Part shown: piece by piece, positions 29,509 through 42,410 of the stretch
How positions within the stretch are numbered: the first letter of the stretch is position 1
How the letters are laid out: each line of letters begins with the position of its first letter
NCBI GenBank assembly: GCA_907164885.2
Contig: OU015501.1
Coordinates: forward strand, 58,748,119 to 58,812,118
Length of the DNA stretch: 64,000 nt
From: Dolomedes plantarius
Lineage: Eukaryota; Arthropoda; Arachnida; Araneae; Dolomedidae
Direction of reading: 5' to 3'
Notes under the pieces: model-generated
Database searches by the model: none
Told to the model about the DNA's origin: nothing
What the model saw: only the letters and a program-made list of their open reading frames with translations
Program-made: the position numbers and the translations under genes

Positions 29509-32321
29509 GTTATTTCTCAATGCCTTTTTTACTGTATGTCTGTTAACGATTTAACTGAACTGAGGTAGTTCTTACTTTTCTACTACTATGCGTTCCAGGT
29601 TTTTGGATACTCCGGTCCTAATGAAAAAGTGTGGCTAGATTGGTCTTTCATCTTAGCATTGTTTTCCATCAGTTAACCAGACTTAACCAAATTAAACCAA
29701 AAAGAGAACTTATTCAAATTCTGTACTCAGACAAATTTCAACTTTCTCCTTTTTGGGTTTAAAATATTTGGGATAATTTTATAGTGAACACTGAGGATAA
29801 GTTAGATTCATAACAGATTGTCGGGCAGAGCAAATATGTGGTCATTCGCCCAGGTTTAAAAAAAAAAAATGCGTGGAGTTTTTATTTGAAAGTTATGGTC
29901 AAAGCACTTCTTCGTCAACATGAGTGAATGAAACACATTGTTCTTGTAATCTAATTTTTGGAATTTACGATGTTAAGCCTAAAGCTGACGATTCGATATT
30001 ATATATGTGTATATTTGTGTGTATGTTTGTTTTGAAATAAATTATTAGCCATAAAGCTTAACATTCTTAAGGGATAAAGGAAAAATCAGAAGTTTTATTT
30101 CCTCTTGTATCTTCATGTGGAATGACTGCATGGGTAAGCGAAACGAAATCCCCATGATACTTAAGAAATACTGCATAATTGATATTACTGTTGCTACATA
30201 TTAGAAAAAAGAAATAAAAATTTAAAGATTGGACCCTTGGAAACTCTAAAAGTTCTCAAAGCAAGCATCATAAAAACACAACTGGTTTAAAGGTTAGCTA
30301 TGGATAAAAATTAAAGATAAAGCTAATCTTTTGAGAATGCACACTGTGCAAAGCCGAAACGCTGCTGGAAGCTCGAAAGATAGGACGCAATCGATTGTAC
30401 CAGATGTAAGAAAAAACAATAAACAAAATTACTCATTTTGCGTAAACGGTATAAAAATTAATAAAATCAAATAGCTATGCATTATCTGGGGTAAATTTTC
30501 AAAAATCATGTTAATAAATCATCTTGAGCAAGTTGATGGAAGTCAATTGCGAAAAATTTGAACCAAACTTTTGCCCGCAGACACATCTATTGACATAAGA
30601 AAAATGAAGTTTAAAAATCCGCAACTAATGGGCTGGGAAAAATATGTGTAATTTCATATTATATAAAACTGCTGCAGTCTGTTGTATGTCCAGATCGTTC
30701 TTTAATGTTGGAATCTTTTGTAAACGCATCTATCATATGACAAAATTGTTTATCTTTTATCAATCGTATAGAATGCCTTAATTTCAGTTGACTAGTTAAC
30801 AGCAAAATTCATGAAAATGCTACTGTGTATATTTGTTGATAGATTTTTTTATATCAGTAGTTTAACTTTAGTCTAACGTTACCAGTCTCCAAATGTATGT
30901 TATAAACGCTTTTAAATAATTTTCATTCACTTCTATCCATCATTTAAGATGTTTTTCTTGCACAACGTCCAAGCCAAGGGATAATACTTCGTAATATCTC
31001 TCCAGAAAGATTGTGCTTTTATTTTTTACTTTTGAAGGGGCTCCTTATATATGAGTAAATTAATTATTTGTTTTCTTCTTTACTCATCAAGAGTGTAAGG
31101 CTTAATGGCTATAAATTTATTTGTATTTAATCAACTGGGTTCTCAGTTCTTGTTGTATGCGCATGAATTAAGACCAATAGTTTTGTTTACTTTCTGCTGT
31201 TTTTTTTTAATTCTACTGTTTAATTTACGTACATTTGATAGAAAAGGGGGAGGGAATAAAAGATCAAAAGAGAAAACAAATTTTACATAATTAATATATG
31301 ACTAAAGGAAACATAAGTCTAATGCCATCGTTTTCGCTAGTTTAGCCAATAATCGACACCAGTGGGGAAGAGTACATAGTCTAGAAAATTTTTATCTTCA
31401 AGATAACAAAATATGTCAGTAAATGTGTGTACCTTATAACAATGAATAAATCCATTATATGCTCTGGAATATTTCGAAAAAAAAATATTCATGAGGGAAA
31501 CAACCTCTAATTTCTCTAACTCATTGAGGACATTTTTAATCTGATAATAAGTCCAAAATATTTATAGATAAATACTTTATTACATACTATTCTAACTACA
31601 CTTAATAAATAATAATAATCCAGTTTAGCCTCATATATTTTGCTTTAAAAGCTTATAAAGTTGTTGAAAAATATCTATGCTGATGAGTTAATGCATCGCA
31701 TAAGATGATTTCACCTTGTATTTCTATTTTATCATATTTAGTTTTAAATCCGATTTCAAATTTGATACTCTCGAATTAATTTCGGTTATACTTAATTTTA
31801 TTTTATTTGATAACATCAAAGCTAATTTAACTTCTCATTTTTCTGTAATATAAAGCTTTCTGTCATCTAGCTTAAGAATTCTCTTTTTTAGATTTTTGTC
31901 ATTTTAACTTTCTCAAATTTGAGAGCATTTTTTAGAGTCTTAGATCTTGACTCAACTTTTGGAAATATATACTACTAGTCTTAATACTTAATGTCGGCCA
32001 TCGAGACAAAATCACTTCCATAGAGAGTAATTTTGACCTAGTAACTGTACACGGACATGTGTCTTCAAATAGCAGAGGCGGTGCTGATCGCTGATGATTT
32101 GATTTGACATCTCCGACGGACATTACATCAACCAACTAACTAGTATTGTGTAACTGATTTGCTTCTTAAGAGCTATTTTAACTCATATATTCTAGAGTTT
32201 CCTTGCGGGGTGTTTCAATCATGGAATTTTATTTTATTTTTAAAATATATTGCAGTATATTTTTTATTTACTTTTAAAAGTTCGAGTCCCATTGTTGGAG
32301 TTTATGTTTGTAGCCATCAGG
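26918..32321. other. Intron 1 segment, nothing but a microsatellite recognised
   Basis: More than 5 kb of AT-rich DNA free of the repeat families seen elsewhere, apart from a TA/GA microsatellite at 29439-29507. ORFs such as those at 28513-28770 lack family resemblance. Confidence 0.45.
29439..29507. repeat. (TA)n(GA)n microsatellite
   Basis: About 42 bases of TA followed by 27 bases of GA. Confidence 0.95.
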
Positions 32322-32374
32322 AATCTACTTTAACCCTCTAAAGGTTTGAGACCTTTAGAGGGTTAAAGTAGATT
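32322..32374. repeat. Perfect 24-bp inverted repeat with 5-base loop
   Basis: Arms at 32322-32345 and 32351-32374 (beginning AATCTACTTTAACCCTC) are exact reverse complements around ttgag. It could form a cruciform or a very stable RNA hairpin. No miRNA-length stem or T-run suggests a defined RNA gene. Confidence 0.9.
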
Positions 32375-33468
32375 TCTTTCAGGAGAAAAAAGGTATTTAT
32401 GACGAATTATTCCATCCTCTACTTTGGTATTTAAAAGCGTCACAATTGTACAATCTAAGACACTTTTAAACAACATATTAAAGATAATATGAGGACATCA
32501 TATTAAGGTCATATGGAATAGTCTGTCACAAATACTTTTCAAGTTGAAAGTATAAGCCGGGAAAAATATGCTTAGAGGGATAAGCTACAAGCCCTGGTCT
32601 AATTAGTCATAGTTTTGCAAAAACAAGACCGTAGTGCTCTCAATTAACCAATTAGATCAAAGCAATACTTTAAGCACGACAAATCCACTATCGTTATTTA
32701 TAAAATTTTTAGAGTTTGAAGTTAAACCACTTTCTAAATCTCGTTTTTTTTTCCAAGATGGTAAGCACTGTACACTCTCATTTGACTTTCATTTCGAACA
32801 GACGTTTATTAATAACCTTTCCAGGAAGCACTATAAAGTAGCTATATGAATAACTGATTTCATAAAACTACGCTTTACGATTTTTCATTTTTAATGGTTT
32901 TCCGCATTCATTATAGAATTTCTCAGAATAAGAATTATATTCTGTCAAAGAGAGACTGGGCATTGGATTGTATTATCGAACAAAAGTAATTGACAAAGCA
33001 ATAAATTGATGTATTGGCACAGATATCGCTTTCTTCTGTGATTACACATTCTTGGAAAAATTGAAAATTCTGAGAGTGCAACCTTGTCCCTGAATATACA
33101 TCATTGCTTTTTTCTGTTTTCAAAATTTAAATATATCTCATCTGCAACTGAGAAGCAAACTTTTAGTTCGTCTAAGTCAGTGATTCTTAATATCTTTTGC
33201 TCCATTCCACCCTCTCACTATAGTTCAGAATATCATTCCCGTCTTCCCAAGACTGTCTGACTCAAAAGGTGCATACTAAATAATATGCAAATAATATAAT
33301 TTTTTTTCTATTTTAGTACATATATTTTATTTAGTTTATTTTTAGAGTGGAATTTAATGACAATATAAAATAGTGATAGGTTTCAAAACTTGAACACAAT
33401 TAGTTTTTTTGTAGTCAGAACTGCTTACTTAACAGACTAAAGTTAATGACCACAGACTAAAAATGAAG
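32375..33468. other. Intron 1 segment, nothing recognised
   Basis: AT-rich, no supported feature. Confidence 0.5.
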
Positions 33469-34196
33469 TTAAGGTGACTGCATACATTCGGAGCCAATTT
33501 TTTTTAAAATCATTTTTTTAAGGATTTTTTGGTCTTTTATGGTAAAATAGCACTTAAAAATTAAAAAAACAAACAAACACTTACCTGTAAATACCATGCT
33601 TTTTTTTATAAATTGGTCAATTTGTAGTAATTTTTAATGAAATTTAGCTAAAACACCTATCATTCTGCACAACATTCTAATGCTGCTATTTTAATTTCCT
33701 TCTCACACAAGATAGATATGACAGTTACCTTCAAAATGACGTACAGTCTAAGAGAAATTTTAAAATACAAAAATAATACAGACAATTTTATATTCCAACA
33801 TGAAAATTTTCCTAGATTTGTTATTCCTCTCCTTATAAAAACCACCCCAAATAAAAAAACTATTTATTATACATCAATTATTGTACGTCATTTCATTAAC
33901 AATAGCATCTAAAAGATTCCCTGAAAATTTTATCAAATTATATGCATTATTATGTGAAATATCATTTGTGCTAAAAAACATAATTCTGAGAAAAACGCAT
34001 TTAAAGTTGTTTGTCACTTTAGTTTTATAGCATACGATGTTTTTTAAAATAGCTATAACTCTGCTTCTAATTGATGTAGAATTAAAATCAAGACGGTTTT
34101 GAAAAGAGAAAAGATTGAATTACACGATTCTTGCAAAAAATAAAATTGACCAAAATAGTCAAAAAATGACATTTTCAACGCAGGCAGTCATCTTAA
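33469..34196. mobile_element. TTAA-flanked MITE, second candidate
   Basis: TTAA (33469-33472) followed by GGTGACTGCATAC; the right end reads GCAGGCAGTCATC followed by TTAA (34193-34196). The outer 9-10 bases are inverted (GGTGACTGC against GATGACTGC). The length of about 720 bases is close to that of the element at 5585-6285, and its TTAA flanks suggest the same superfamily, though the terminal sequences differ. Confidence 0.5.
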
Positions 34197-35408
34197 CAGA
34201 TAAAAAATAAAACTGCTTGTTCAAAAACTGATTTTAATCTGCGACATTCAATAAAATATTGAATAATGTAGATTAAACTAAAAGCAAACTATAATTTGAA
34301 CAGAATATACCGGTCATCACACTTTTCTGAACAGTGGTTCAACCCCCCCCCCTTAAACCCTAAAATTCCCCCCCGGTGTGGAGGGGATTTCCCCTTGTTT
34401 AGAACCCCTGGTATAAATCAATTAACTCATATTCATATTGCAATATTTTTGGCTCCACATACTGGAGTATTGTCATTCCACTTATTTTTAATTCAAATGT
34501 TTCAAGAGTTGTTGAGATAAAACAAAAAAAACTAATTGTCTGCATCCCTAGTTTCAACCATATGCAAATTCCTTTCCCACAAAAAAAATGTTCCCTAATT
34601 TATTGTACTCGAAGCGATATTCTCATTGCTTTAGAGATTGCATTATATGACGATAAAATACTAATTTGAATAATGAATTTAATTTGTTTTCGTTAAGCGT
34701 TCGTGTTTCAAAAGTAATTTGAGACTTCGTTGCATAAATTACGGTCATTAATCTTGAGGCATTAAATTTCCGGTCACTTATCAGCTAAACAACCATGAAC
34801 ATTGATGTTAGTGAGGGTAAGTAATGTTGATAGATAATAATACTTAATATGATAATACTTAATACAATTTTAATTAGATGGAAAAAAAGGAAAAATTAGT
34901 CAAAAGAGAATGCTGTTGGTTTGAGCTGAAGAGTTTCAGTTTGACAAAGTTGACGACAAAATGTGAGAAGTAGGGTAGTTTTCAAGAAAAAAATTGAATT
35001 GCTTAAATTCTTCATATCAATTCCGGGCAGAATCTGTTTCGTAAGTAAATTCATTAAACTGCTCTCCAATTAAAACACTGTAAGGACATTTTCATTCTGA
35101 CTTGCTTCGAAAATTAAACATAAGGTAATTGCGCACTAATTTATTTTTTAAATCATATATAGAAATTTTTGGGTAAACTGAGCATGTGTTTTGTAGCATA
35201 AATTTGTGATAAAATCTTAAACTTAATTTAAGGTATAGCACATCAGTAAACATTTTCCCCATAGAAAAGTTTTATTTAACGCCTAAACTAGAGCTATAAT
35301 ATAATATGTATTTGCAGGAAAACCTAGAATAGCCGAGAAGACTTAAAAACACTGATCACCAATTGTGTGATAAAATGTAGTAGAAAACACCCCAATTTTT
35401 GATTAATC
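34197..35408. other. Intron 1 segment, nothing recognised
   Basis: AT-rich with C runs near 34344-34375 and a minus-strand TGTGGGAA at 34574-34581. No gene or repeat supported. Confidence 0.5.
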
Positions 35409-35603
35409 CGCTCAATTGTATAGTGGTTAGCATCTCGAGCCTCCACAAAATGGATTTTCTGTGCTGTTCCGTCATAAGGAGCACTGTTGGTTCACTTACA
35501 TGATGCTCCCATAATAAAGCAGCCAACAAATTCACAATGTGAATGGGTCAATGTCTTCAAGACAAAGTACCTGCCATGTTGGAAGGAGAAAAAAAAAAAA
35601 AAA
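35409..35603 (+). mobile_element. tRNA-derived SINE, main family, copy 2
   Basis: Starts with a tRNA-like head whose A-box region TATAGTGGTTAGC (35419-35431) is close to tRNA-Asp/Glu-type genes. The B-box is lost or degenerate. The body (ATGCTCCCATAATAAAGCAG, CAAGACAAAGTACCTGCCA) matches the other copies, and it ends in an A-tail (35588-35603). Confidence 0.75.
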
Positions 35604-35631
35604 CTTTCGATCATCTACCTTTATCCCGAAA

Positions 35632-36063
35632 TGGAAACGCTATTTTAGCCTTATGCGTTGTAGTATTTGAATATTGCAACTATCGATGGTGTAGTGAATG
35701 AGAACACTCTCTGTTTTGGCTTGAGGAAAAGAGGTCTTCAGCTCAAGTTCAGAGAAATTTTCCCACAAAAGACGGAAAATTAACTCCTAGAAAACTCCCG
35801 ATCTACATGTTGCTCAAGAAAATTGGGAAAGCAGGTAGCTTGGCGGGTTATTCGAGTTAAGGACGCATGTGTCCTCTGCTGTTGTGGAAGAAATTCTGAG
35901 ACGTCTCGACAGACGCTCTAGGAAGTCAACCAGATATGTGTATGGTCAAACTGAATTATGCGAAAATTTAAAGTCTTTAGGATGTTTTCCGGCTAATATG
36001 AATGAAATGTGTTTTAGAATTACTGCTGTTATTGCTGAAGTTACACCAGATATGCTTTGTTGA
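35632..36063 (+). pseudogene. Degraded mariner-type transposase
   Basis: Two frames together show a broken transposase. The first (35732-35860, ends TAA) reads AQVQRNFPTKDGKLTPRKL and IYMLLKKIGKAGSLAG, the N-terminal helix-turn-helix (DUF4817-like) of many arthropod mariner-type elements, where VQRNFRTKYG..PPTRK..IY..KKF.ETGS is usual. The second (35869-36063) continues with VVEEILRRLDRRSRKSTR, the next part of the DNA-binding domain, then jumps to FRITAVIAEVTPDML, which resembles the extreme C-terminus. The DDE core between them is deleted, and the two parts are separated by a stop and frameshift. Element ends were not found. Family call is from recalled motifs. Confidence 0.6.
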
Positions 36064-37130
36064 ATGTAACAGAAATTTAATTTTTAAGGGGGACGTCAGT
36101 GGAATTACTGAACGAGAATGAGACCAAACATTAGATGCCTATGTTGAAGTTTCGAGTGTTATACTACATTCGTAAAAAAAGATTGTTTATGTATTGCTAT
36201 TTACCTTTTAATGGGAATTCTATAGACACGCGGTTGAAGCATCCTGCATATCCACAAACAATAAACAACTCTGAGAAGTTTCTGCAAAGATAATTTTGAA
36301 TCTAAACACTTTCTGTTTTTTTTTTTTCCCTGTGGCATGGGGATCAAGCTTATGGACAGAACTTAACATCACCAGTATGACTAGAATAAACCTGAAATAA
36401 TGATCCCAGTGCTTCAGATATAATGCACCGTGTTTCCAGCAGAGGTGTGAGGTTGGGAACATCGTAGGAGCCACTGTAAATAGCTATACAGCGTATCCAG
36501 TGAGAAATTGTTAAGCATAGTAAACACAATAATAAGTCTCACTAATGAAGCTAAAGGCTGGGGCTAGCTTTTGAAGAGTATATTCCCTTCCCTATTCTCA
36601 TGCCGGTCCTTGACCGATTGGCTAGTTTGTAGCCTACGGTTCCAGAGTATGCGGGTTTCAGTACTGCGGTGGACATGGGTGTTGGTAGCCATTCGGAATA
36701 GACTTCAAACTGTAGTTACCGGTCTGTTTAGGTCTTATGTTGCAGAAAAAGACCGCGGTGTTCCATAATCAACCATATAGCTCTCTCCTCAGATGGATGA
36801 GTATTTCAATTAGCTATCACAGAAAAATATTTAAATTTAACTTCAAGGAAAAGAAAATATATTTATTATGAGAGAGAAGTATTTAAAATAAATATAATTG
36901 TAGCAATGAAACAAATATAAACTTTTTCGGAACACTGAGACCTATTGTTGTTTGTGAAATATATATTATTATTTATCAATATTTGACAAATAATTTATTA
37001 TTATCAAATTATTATTTTTTTATTATCTGTAATTACAGATGAATTTTTTTTAATTACGAGTACAAGGAATCCTCCAGGGAGTAAAATTTACATTTGAATT
37101 TTATACGGTTTTGATCTTACAAAGAGTAAA
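36064..37130. other. Intron 1 segment with a GC-richer patch
   Basis: 36570-36775 is less AT-rich and includes CGGGTTTCAGTACTGCGG followed by gacatgggtgttgg, faintly like the B-box and following bases of the main SINE family; not certain enough to call. The rest is AT-rich. The motif ggagccactgTA at 36464-36475 resembles the Tc1 terminus at 442-455, without further similarity seen. Confidence 0.4.
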
Positions 37131-37819
37131 AGTGCTTGAAAAATGAGCTAAATATAGCAAAATTGCGATATATTGGTAAAAAGCACCTGTCAAAGTTAAC
37201 TGTTTACTGCTTGTCCAAGCGATAGACTGGGTTTGGCGCGCTGCCAAAATTATAGCTCACGAGGTACGGACGGACGGTTAGCGTCTGAAATTTTCCGTTC
37301 CGGAGGACCGTTATGGAGGAACGTAATCGTACGTTAAAGTATATAAACACCCGAAAATACTAATATATGTATAACTAATAATAATAATCTTTTGAAACAC
37401 ATTAATTGCTCAACTTTGCATTGCAAACGTTTTCAAATTTATTCCTTTTTTTTAGAATTTGCTTTTAATATTGAAAGGAATTAGAAGGTCTGCGATATAA
37501 ACTCCGAGCTCCATTTAGAGTAGTGAAAAAGCAGTATTTTTATTTTTTGAAAAGTGAGCTAATTATATGAAAATTGCGATATATTGGTAAAAAGCACCTG
37601 TCAAAGTTAATTAAATTTTGCTGAAAACGTAAACAATTAAAAGACATTGAAAACGATACCTTACCTCTTATGTATCCAAAACAATGAATGTTTTTTAGTA
37701 ATCAAATTCTTTGCTATTTTGATTCACGACAGCCTAGTTTTGGCTAATAAATTTTTAGAGGTTTTGTGAAAAAGCATTTATAGAAATTTAGTTATAAAAT
37801 TAGAGGTTTATGGAAGCGA
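37131..37819 (-). repeat. Unclassified interspersed repeat X, long copy (inverted)
   Basis: Reverse complement of 44372-44990 or so. Shared landmarks are tataaactccgagctccat, acattaattgctcaacttt and gttataaaattagaggttta. A segment of about 70 bases (cgatatattggtaaaaagca) occurs twice, at 37131-37200 and about 37545-37612, an internal direct duplication that replaces the distal end seen in the other copies. Confidence 0.85.
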
Positions 37820-38653
37820 GATTCATGTACTTTTAAATCTGCTTTAAAATATTTCAGTGATTATAGAAGAGAGTAACGAACTGTAAAAATGCTGCTACCA
37901 CCAGAGGGGATCAAAGCTTTTACTATGCCGACCTCCCCGCGTATGGTTTCCGAATTTTCGTTTCTAATTAGTTTCATGTATTCTAATATTGTTAACGCAT
38001 AAGAGTTCATATATCATAGACTCTTACTAAAATATAACAATTGTCCTTGACTTACTTTTTTCTCCAAATATATGAAATAGCCAATCCCTCTGAAGAATTA
38101 AATCCCATTGCTAATCACGCCAAATATGGAAGCCCCACCTGAATCTCCGTTGTCCACGTTACTGCCGGTTGCCGTTGTGCATCTTCCCTGAAACCGGTCA
38201 CGGCGCTTTAATTACATTTGCTCACCTAATGGCGTCTTTTGGGGCTCTCTTTCTCTCTCGTTTTTCTTTTTTATATATATATATATTATTTTTTCTATTT
38301 TCCTCTTCCATCCTTCGAACCTGGCTGGGACGTTCTCCCACGATCTTCTAGCCGCAATTAATTCTCCTGATGCACCTGTTCTCCCGCTACTGTAAAGGGA
38401 TGTTCTGTGATCAGGATTACGAAGGAAAGGAATGCAGCTTCGCTTTGTGAGGGAAAATCGCCGATCACCGAGATAAAAATCTTTCTTTTCCTGATTGACT
38501 GGATCTGGATGTTGCAAACAAACAGGCCTCTTCACAAAGTATCCTAGGAAGAGAAATCTCACTTCAGCATGTATTTTTTACCATTACAGAAAAGCACACA
38601 TATATTAATATACTTGTAACTTAGAAAGATTGTTTTTAAATTTTGTGCTGGAA

Positions 38654-38654
<1 letters not shown>
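37820..38654. promoter_or_regulatory. GC-richer non-repetitive block, candidate intronic enhancer
   Basis: From about 37860 to 38560 the sequence is more GC-rich than its surroundings, shows no similarity to the repeat families here and encodes nothing recognisable. It includes several TAATTA/TTAATT homeodomain-type cores (for example near 37965, 38212 and 38356) and a near-miss CSL site (CGTGGGAG, complement of 38334-38341). A (TA) run of about 15 bases lies at 38271-38287. Regulatory function is inference. Confidence 0.25.
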
Positions 38655-38715
<61 letters not shown>

Positions 38716-38740
38716 ATGTGTGTGTGTGTGTGTGTATGTA
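38655..38740. repeat. (TA)n(TG)n microsatellite
   Basis: About 53 bases of TA followed by TG-rich repeat. Confidence 0.95.
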
Positions 38741-39407
38741 TTAATATTATACAAATACTGAAATTGCATAAATAAATTCTTACTGCTTTCATAGTGACAA
38801 CATGGTTTTAATTAACAATATGCTAAAAAATTTTTGATAAAAATGTGTATATTGTTAGCTTTATTCAAAATTTTTGCTTGTGAAAACTGATAGTAAATGA
38901 AAGCCCAAAACATCTTATGTTTAAAGATTTTATATTTATAAGAATTTGTTGCTTCAACTGTAGGTTATTTACATTCCTGTAACGCTGTAAAATAAAACCT
39001 TAAGAACATCTTAACGTTTAAAATAAAACATCGAAAACATTCTTGAACATTTAAAATATTATTTTAAAATGTTTGTTAATTTTCATTCTGTTAATATCTA
39101 AAAGTATAAACCAATAATCTGATATTAAAATAAACCGAAATTTCCTTCTCGGAAATATTTTAAAAAATACCTTTATGTATTTCTATTTCAAGCAGAAAAT
39201 CTTATCGAATGAAACTCGTAATATTTACCTTATATAATATTTATATCTTAAAATTTGCCATTTCTTGTTGTTTGTTGTTTGCCAATGCGTGGCACTTGTC
39301 AATCACGATTGCTTGTTATATCATGAAATGATGTCAAATAATTAATATCTTAGTTTTATTCGTAAAAAATAATAAAATTCATTTGATGGAAGCTTTGGTT
39401 TTGAAAC

Positions 39408-39499
<92 letters not shown>

Positions 39500-40853
39500 A
39501 TCATTCGTATTCAGAAAGGCTACTAACATTGAGAGCATATTTAATTTATTGCTGCACTAAGATTTCTGTAAAAAATAAAGCGGAAACCATATATTCCCTG
39601 CTGTTCAATACGCTGTACTATTTATGTGAATTTCAGATTAATCCGACGCTTGTAGAATTTCTAAATCGTTGATTTATAGAAGGTAACTCAGCGCACTAGC
39701 AGCTAGTCCTAGATTTTGCCGTATAATGGACTTCTCAGCATAATACATCTGACAATTTGTGGACCTATATCCTACAGTATATTTTCTCCAACTTTTTGCT
39801 GGTGACCAGCATATTCAAATCAATCAAACCTCTAGTGCGAAGAACTGGATGATGGTTATTTTATCATTTTCGAGCTATCGAAATTTTGCACTATAAATCG
39901 TGAAGACGCTTGGTTTTTTTTCGTTCTCCGGTGGATAAACTGGAATTAGTCAGTCACCTGTGAAAATTTAAAGAAATTCCGTTTATGGTATTTTATCCGC
40001 CCTCCCCAAGCGTTCTTGTAGGCTATGCCACGCTCGAGAGGTTATTAAGGGGGTCAAACCCGGGTCCACAGGCTGGTTGTGCTGTAAATATCTATCTCTT
40101 CTTAAGTGGTCATGCATGACTGTGTACTCCAATAAGAATAAGATCCATGTAATTTGACAATGTTGGTGTATGGTTTTAAACAGATAAATAATGTATTAAT
40201 AAATATTCTCTATTATATTTCATTAGTCTTTAAACTGAGGGTGTGATTAATATATTTATAACGTGTCAAGCATTATTCCGGTAAAATTATACATTTCTCT
40301 GTTAGCTTTTCGTGTAATTGAATTTAATTTTTATACAACAAAGGGCAACATTTCATTAGTTTTTAACATCTTACATAGTAATGGCACTCAGTGTACGTAT
40401 AATTGAACCTGGATATGACAGAAATTGAAACTGAAATGTTGAGCTTCTGAAGCAGCAAATATCTAGTTTTGTTCTTACTGTTCGACTAGACCGCAAAGTT
40501 CGTAAACACAATTGCTTCTTATTTCAGAAATACCATGCTCGAGTAGTCATCCTCCTGTTTTGCAGATCGCCAGTGTGACGTGTTGCCGTACAACTTTTCT
40601 AGAATCTCCTTCCCACACTTTTACTCTGTTATTTAACACTACCCCCTATTTTTTAACTTTGAAAGTGCACATAATGAGTAAAACATTGCATTTAAAATGA
40701 ATTTTCTCAATGTGACAAAAGCTCGTTTTTTCTGAAGAGAAAAACCATTTTATTAAAATAAACTTCTTAGATATTCTGTGAAGAGCATAGTTATAAACAT
40801 TTTCCAGATTAATAAAAACTATTCCACTGGGTTTTATTTTTTTTTAAATAACA
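38741..40853. other. Intron 1 segment, nothing but a microsatellite recognised
   Basis: AT-rich. (TA)n occupies 39410-39496. A minus-strand TGTGGGAA lies at 40610-40617. Bases 40000-40080 are locally GC-richer without a clear identity. Confidence 0.5.
39410..39496. repeat. (TA)n microsatellite
   Basis: About 86 bases of pure TA. Confidence 0.97.
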
Positions 40854-40987
40854 TTTTGAGAGAATGCTGGCTCATCTATACGGTGCTCCCATAAAAAAGT
40901 AGCCAGTAAATCGCGGTGAATAACTAAAGGCGAATGGCTCACGACAAAGTGCCACATTAGAAAAAAAAAATTTTTTTTGAGAGAATG
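40854..40987 (+). mobile_element. 5'-truncated SINE, main family, with target-site duplication
   Basis: The insert (40867-40974) carries the family's 3' body (GGTGCTCCCATAAAAAAGTA, then ACGACAAAGTGCC) and a ten-base A run. It is bounded by exact 13-base direct repeats TTTTGAGAGAATG at 40854-40866 and 40975-40987. Truncation plus A-tail plus TSD is the signature of LINE-driven target-primed reverse transcription. Confidence 0.8.
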
Positions 40988-42348
40988 TTTACAAGATCAA
41001 GAATGTTTATATGAAAACATTCTTGATATGATCCATGTTTTTGTAAGATTATTAGATATTTTGCAATGAAATGGTATTCATACATTAACTAGTGTTACGA
41101 CGATATTTTGAGATGGGGTAGTTAAAAATTAATAGAGCAAGAATTAATGAAATTTAAATCGTTACTACATTTATATCTCTTAATGTTCATTTACAGATAT
41201 TAAGTGAATTGCGTCGTGTACAGCAATAACTCAAAAAATAATTATTAAAATTTACACTTGGTTCGTTACTCAATTCACCACTGTGGTGGAGCCAACAACA
41301 ATATGAAGAATTTAAAACAAAGAAAATTAAAATTAAGCAAAATTACTTCCTATTATTGATACACACCTAAAAACAAAATAACTTCTCCTAAAAGAAAAAC
41401 TTAAAGAAATCAATTCTGCTGAAATAAAAGAACCTAAGGAAACTGAAAACTTGAAAATTTAACTCTGAAGCAAGAATCGACATGACACAACGTTACAGTA
41501 ATTGCATAAAACACCTCTAAGAGTGTATGTAAGCTTTAACAATCTTAATTTATTTCCCCTAATTTAAAAGCAATACGTAACACTAGCAATACGAAAACAA
41601 AATTTTTTCCTATGTGTGCGCCTGGAATTTCAGAATGACACGCTCACTTTGACTCATCTGAACTGATAAACTTGCTTTTAAATGTTACTTTCTTAATCTG
41701 TAAAGAAACTCACTTTACAAACAAAACCCTGCTGAGAGCAAGAGAACGTAACAGCTTGTTCGTAATTAGTTTACCAATAGAAAGCCGTGCAATGAAATGG
41801 AAGAAACTAGAAAAGAATTTCCCAGCTTTTACATCCTTGATTAGAAAATTAAGTCATAAAACCGTTGCCCTGCCATCATTAAGTGTTGCTGACATTTCCT
41901 TGACTTTTTATGAGTTTATTTGCTGGAATGCCGAATCGCATACCTTGTAAAAACCTCGTATTAGTTATTTGTTGCACTATGCTTAAATTATATCATGATG
42001 ATCTCTTCAAATAATCTGTAAATTTTATACTGGCATGATGGTTTGAAACTGGATATGAAAAGTCATAACGTAATTAATATGGAGTTTACAGTTCTTTCTT
42101 CCCGGTTTATTCTTATGTAATTCAAATAATAAATGAACGTTCATTTGATTTTTCATAAGCAAAATATGCATATAAGAGAGAGAAAAAATTACAATCGCTT
42201 ATTTTATGAAGTAATAATGAAAAGTTTCATAAATTAAACTGTTTAGCCTATCATTTCTGAATTTAACAATAAGTTAACATTTTTTTTATTATTTCATTTA
42301 AAATACTTAATTTTGATTGGAATATTATTTCAAAGTAAATTTATTTTC

Positions 42349-42410
<62 letters not shown>

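Noticed and set aside
36464..36475. ggagccactgTA as a second Tc1 terminus
   Set aside because: Only about twelve bases match the end at 442-455 and neighbouring sequence differs.
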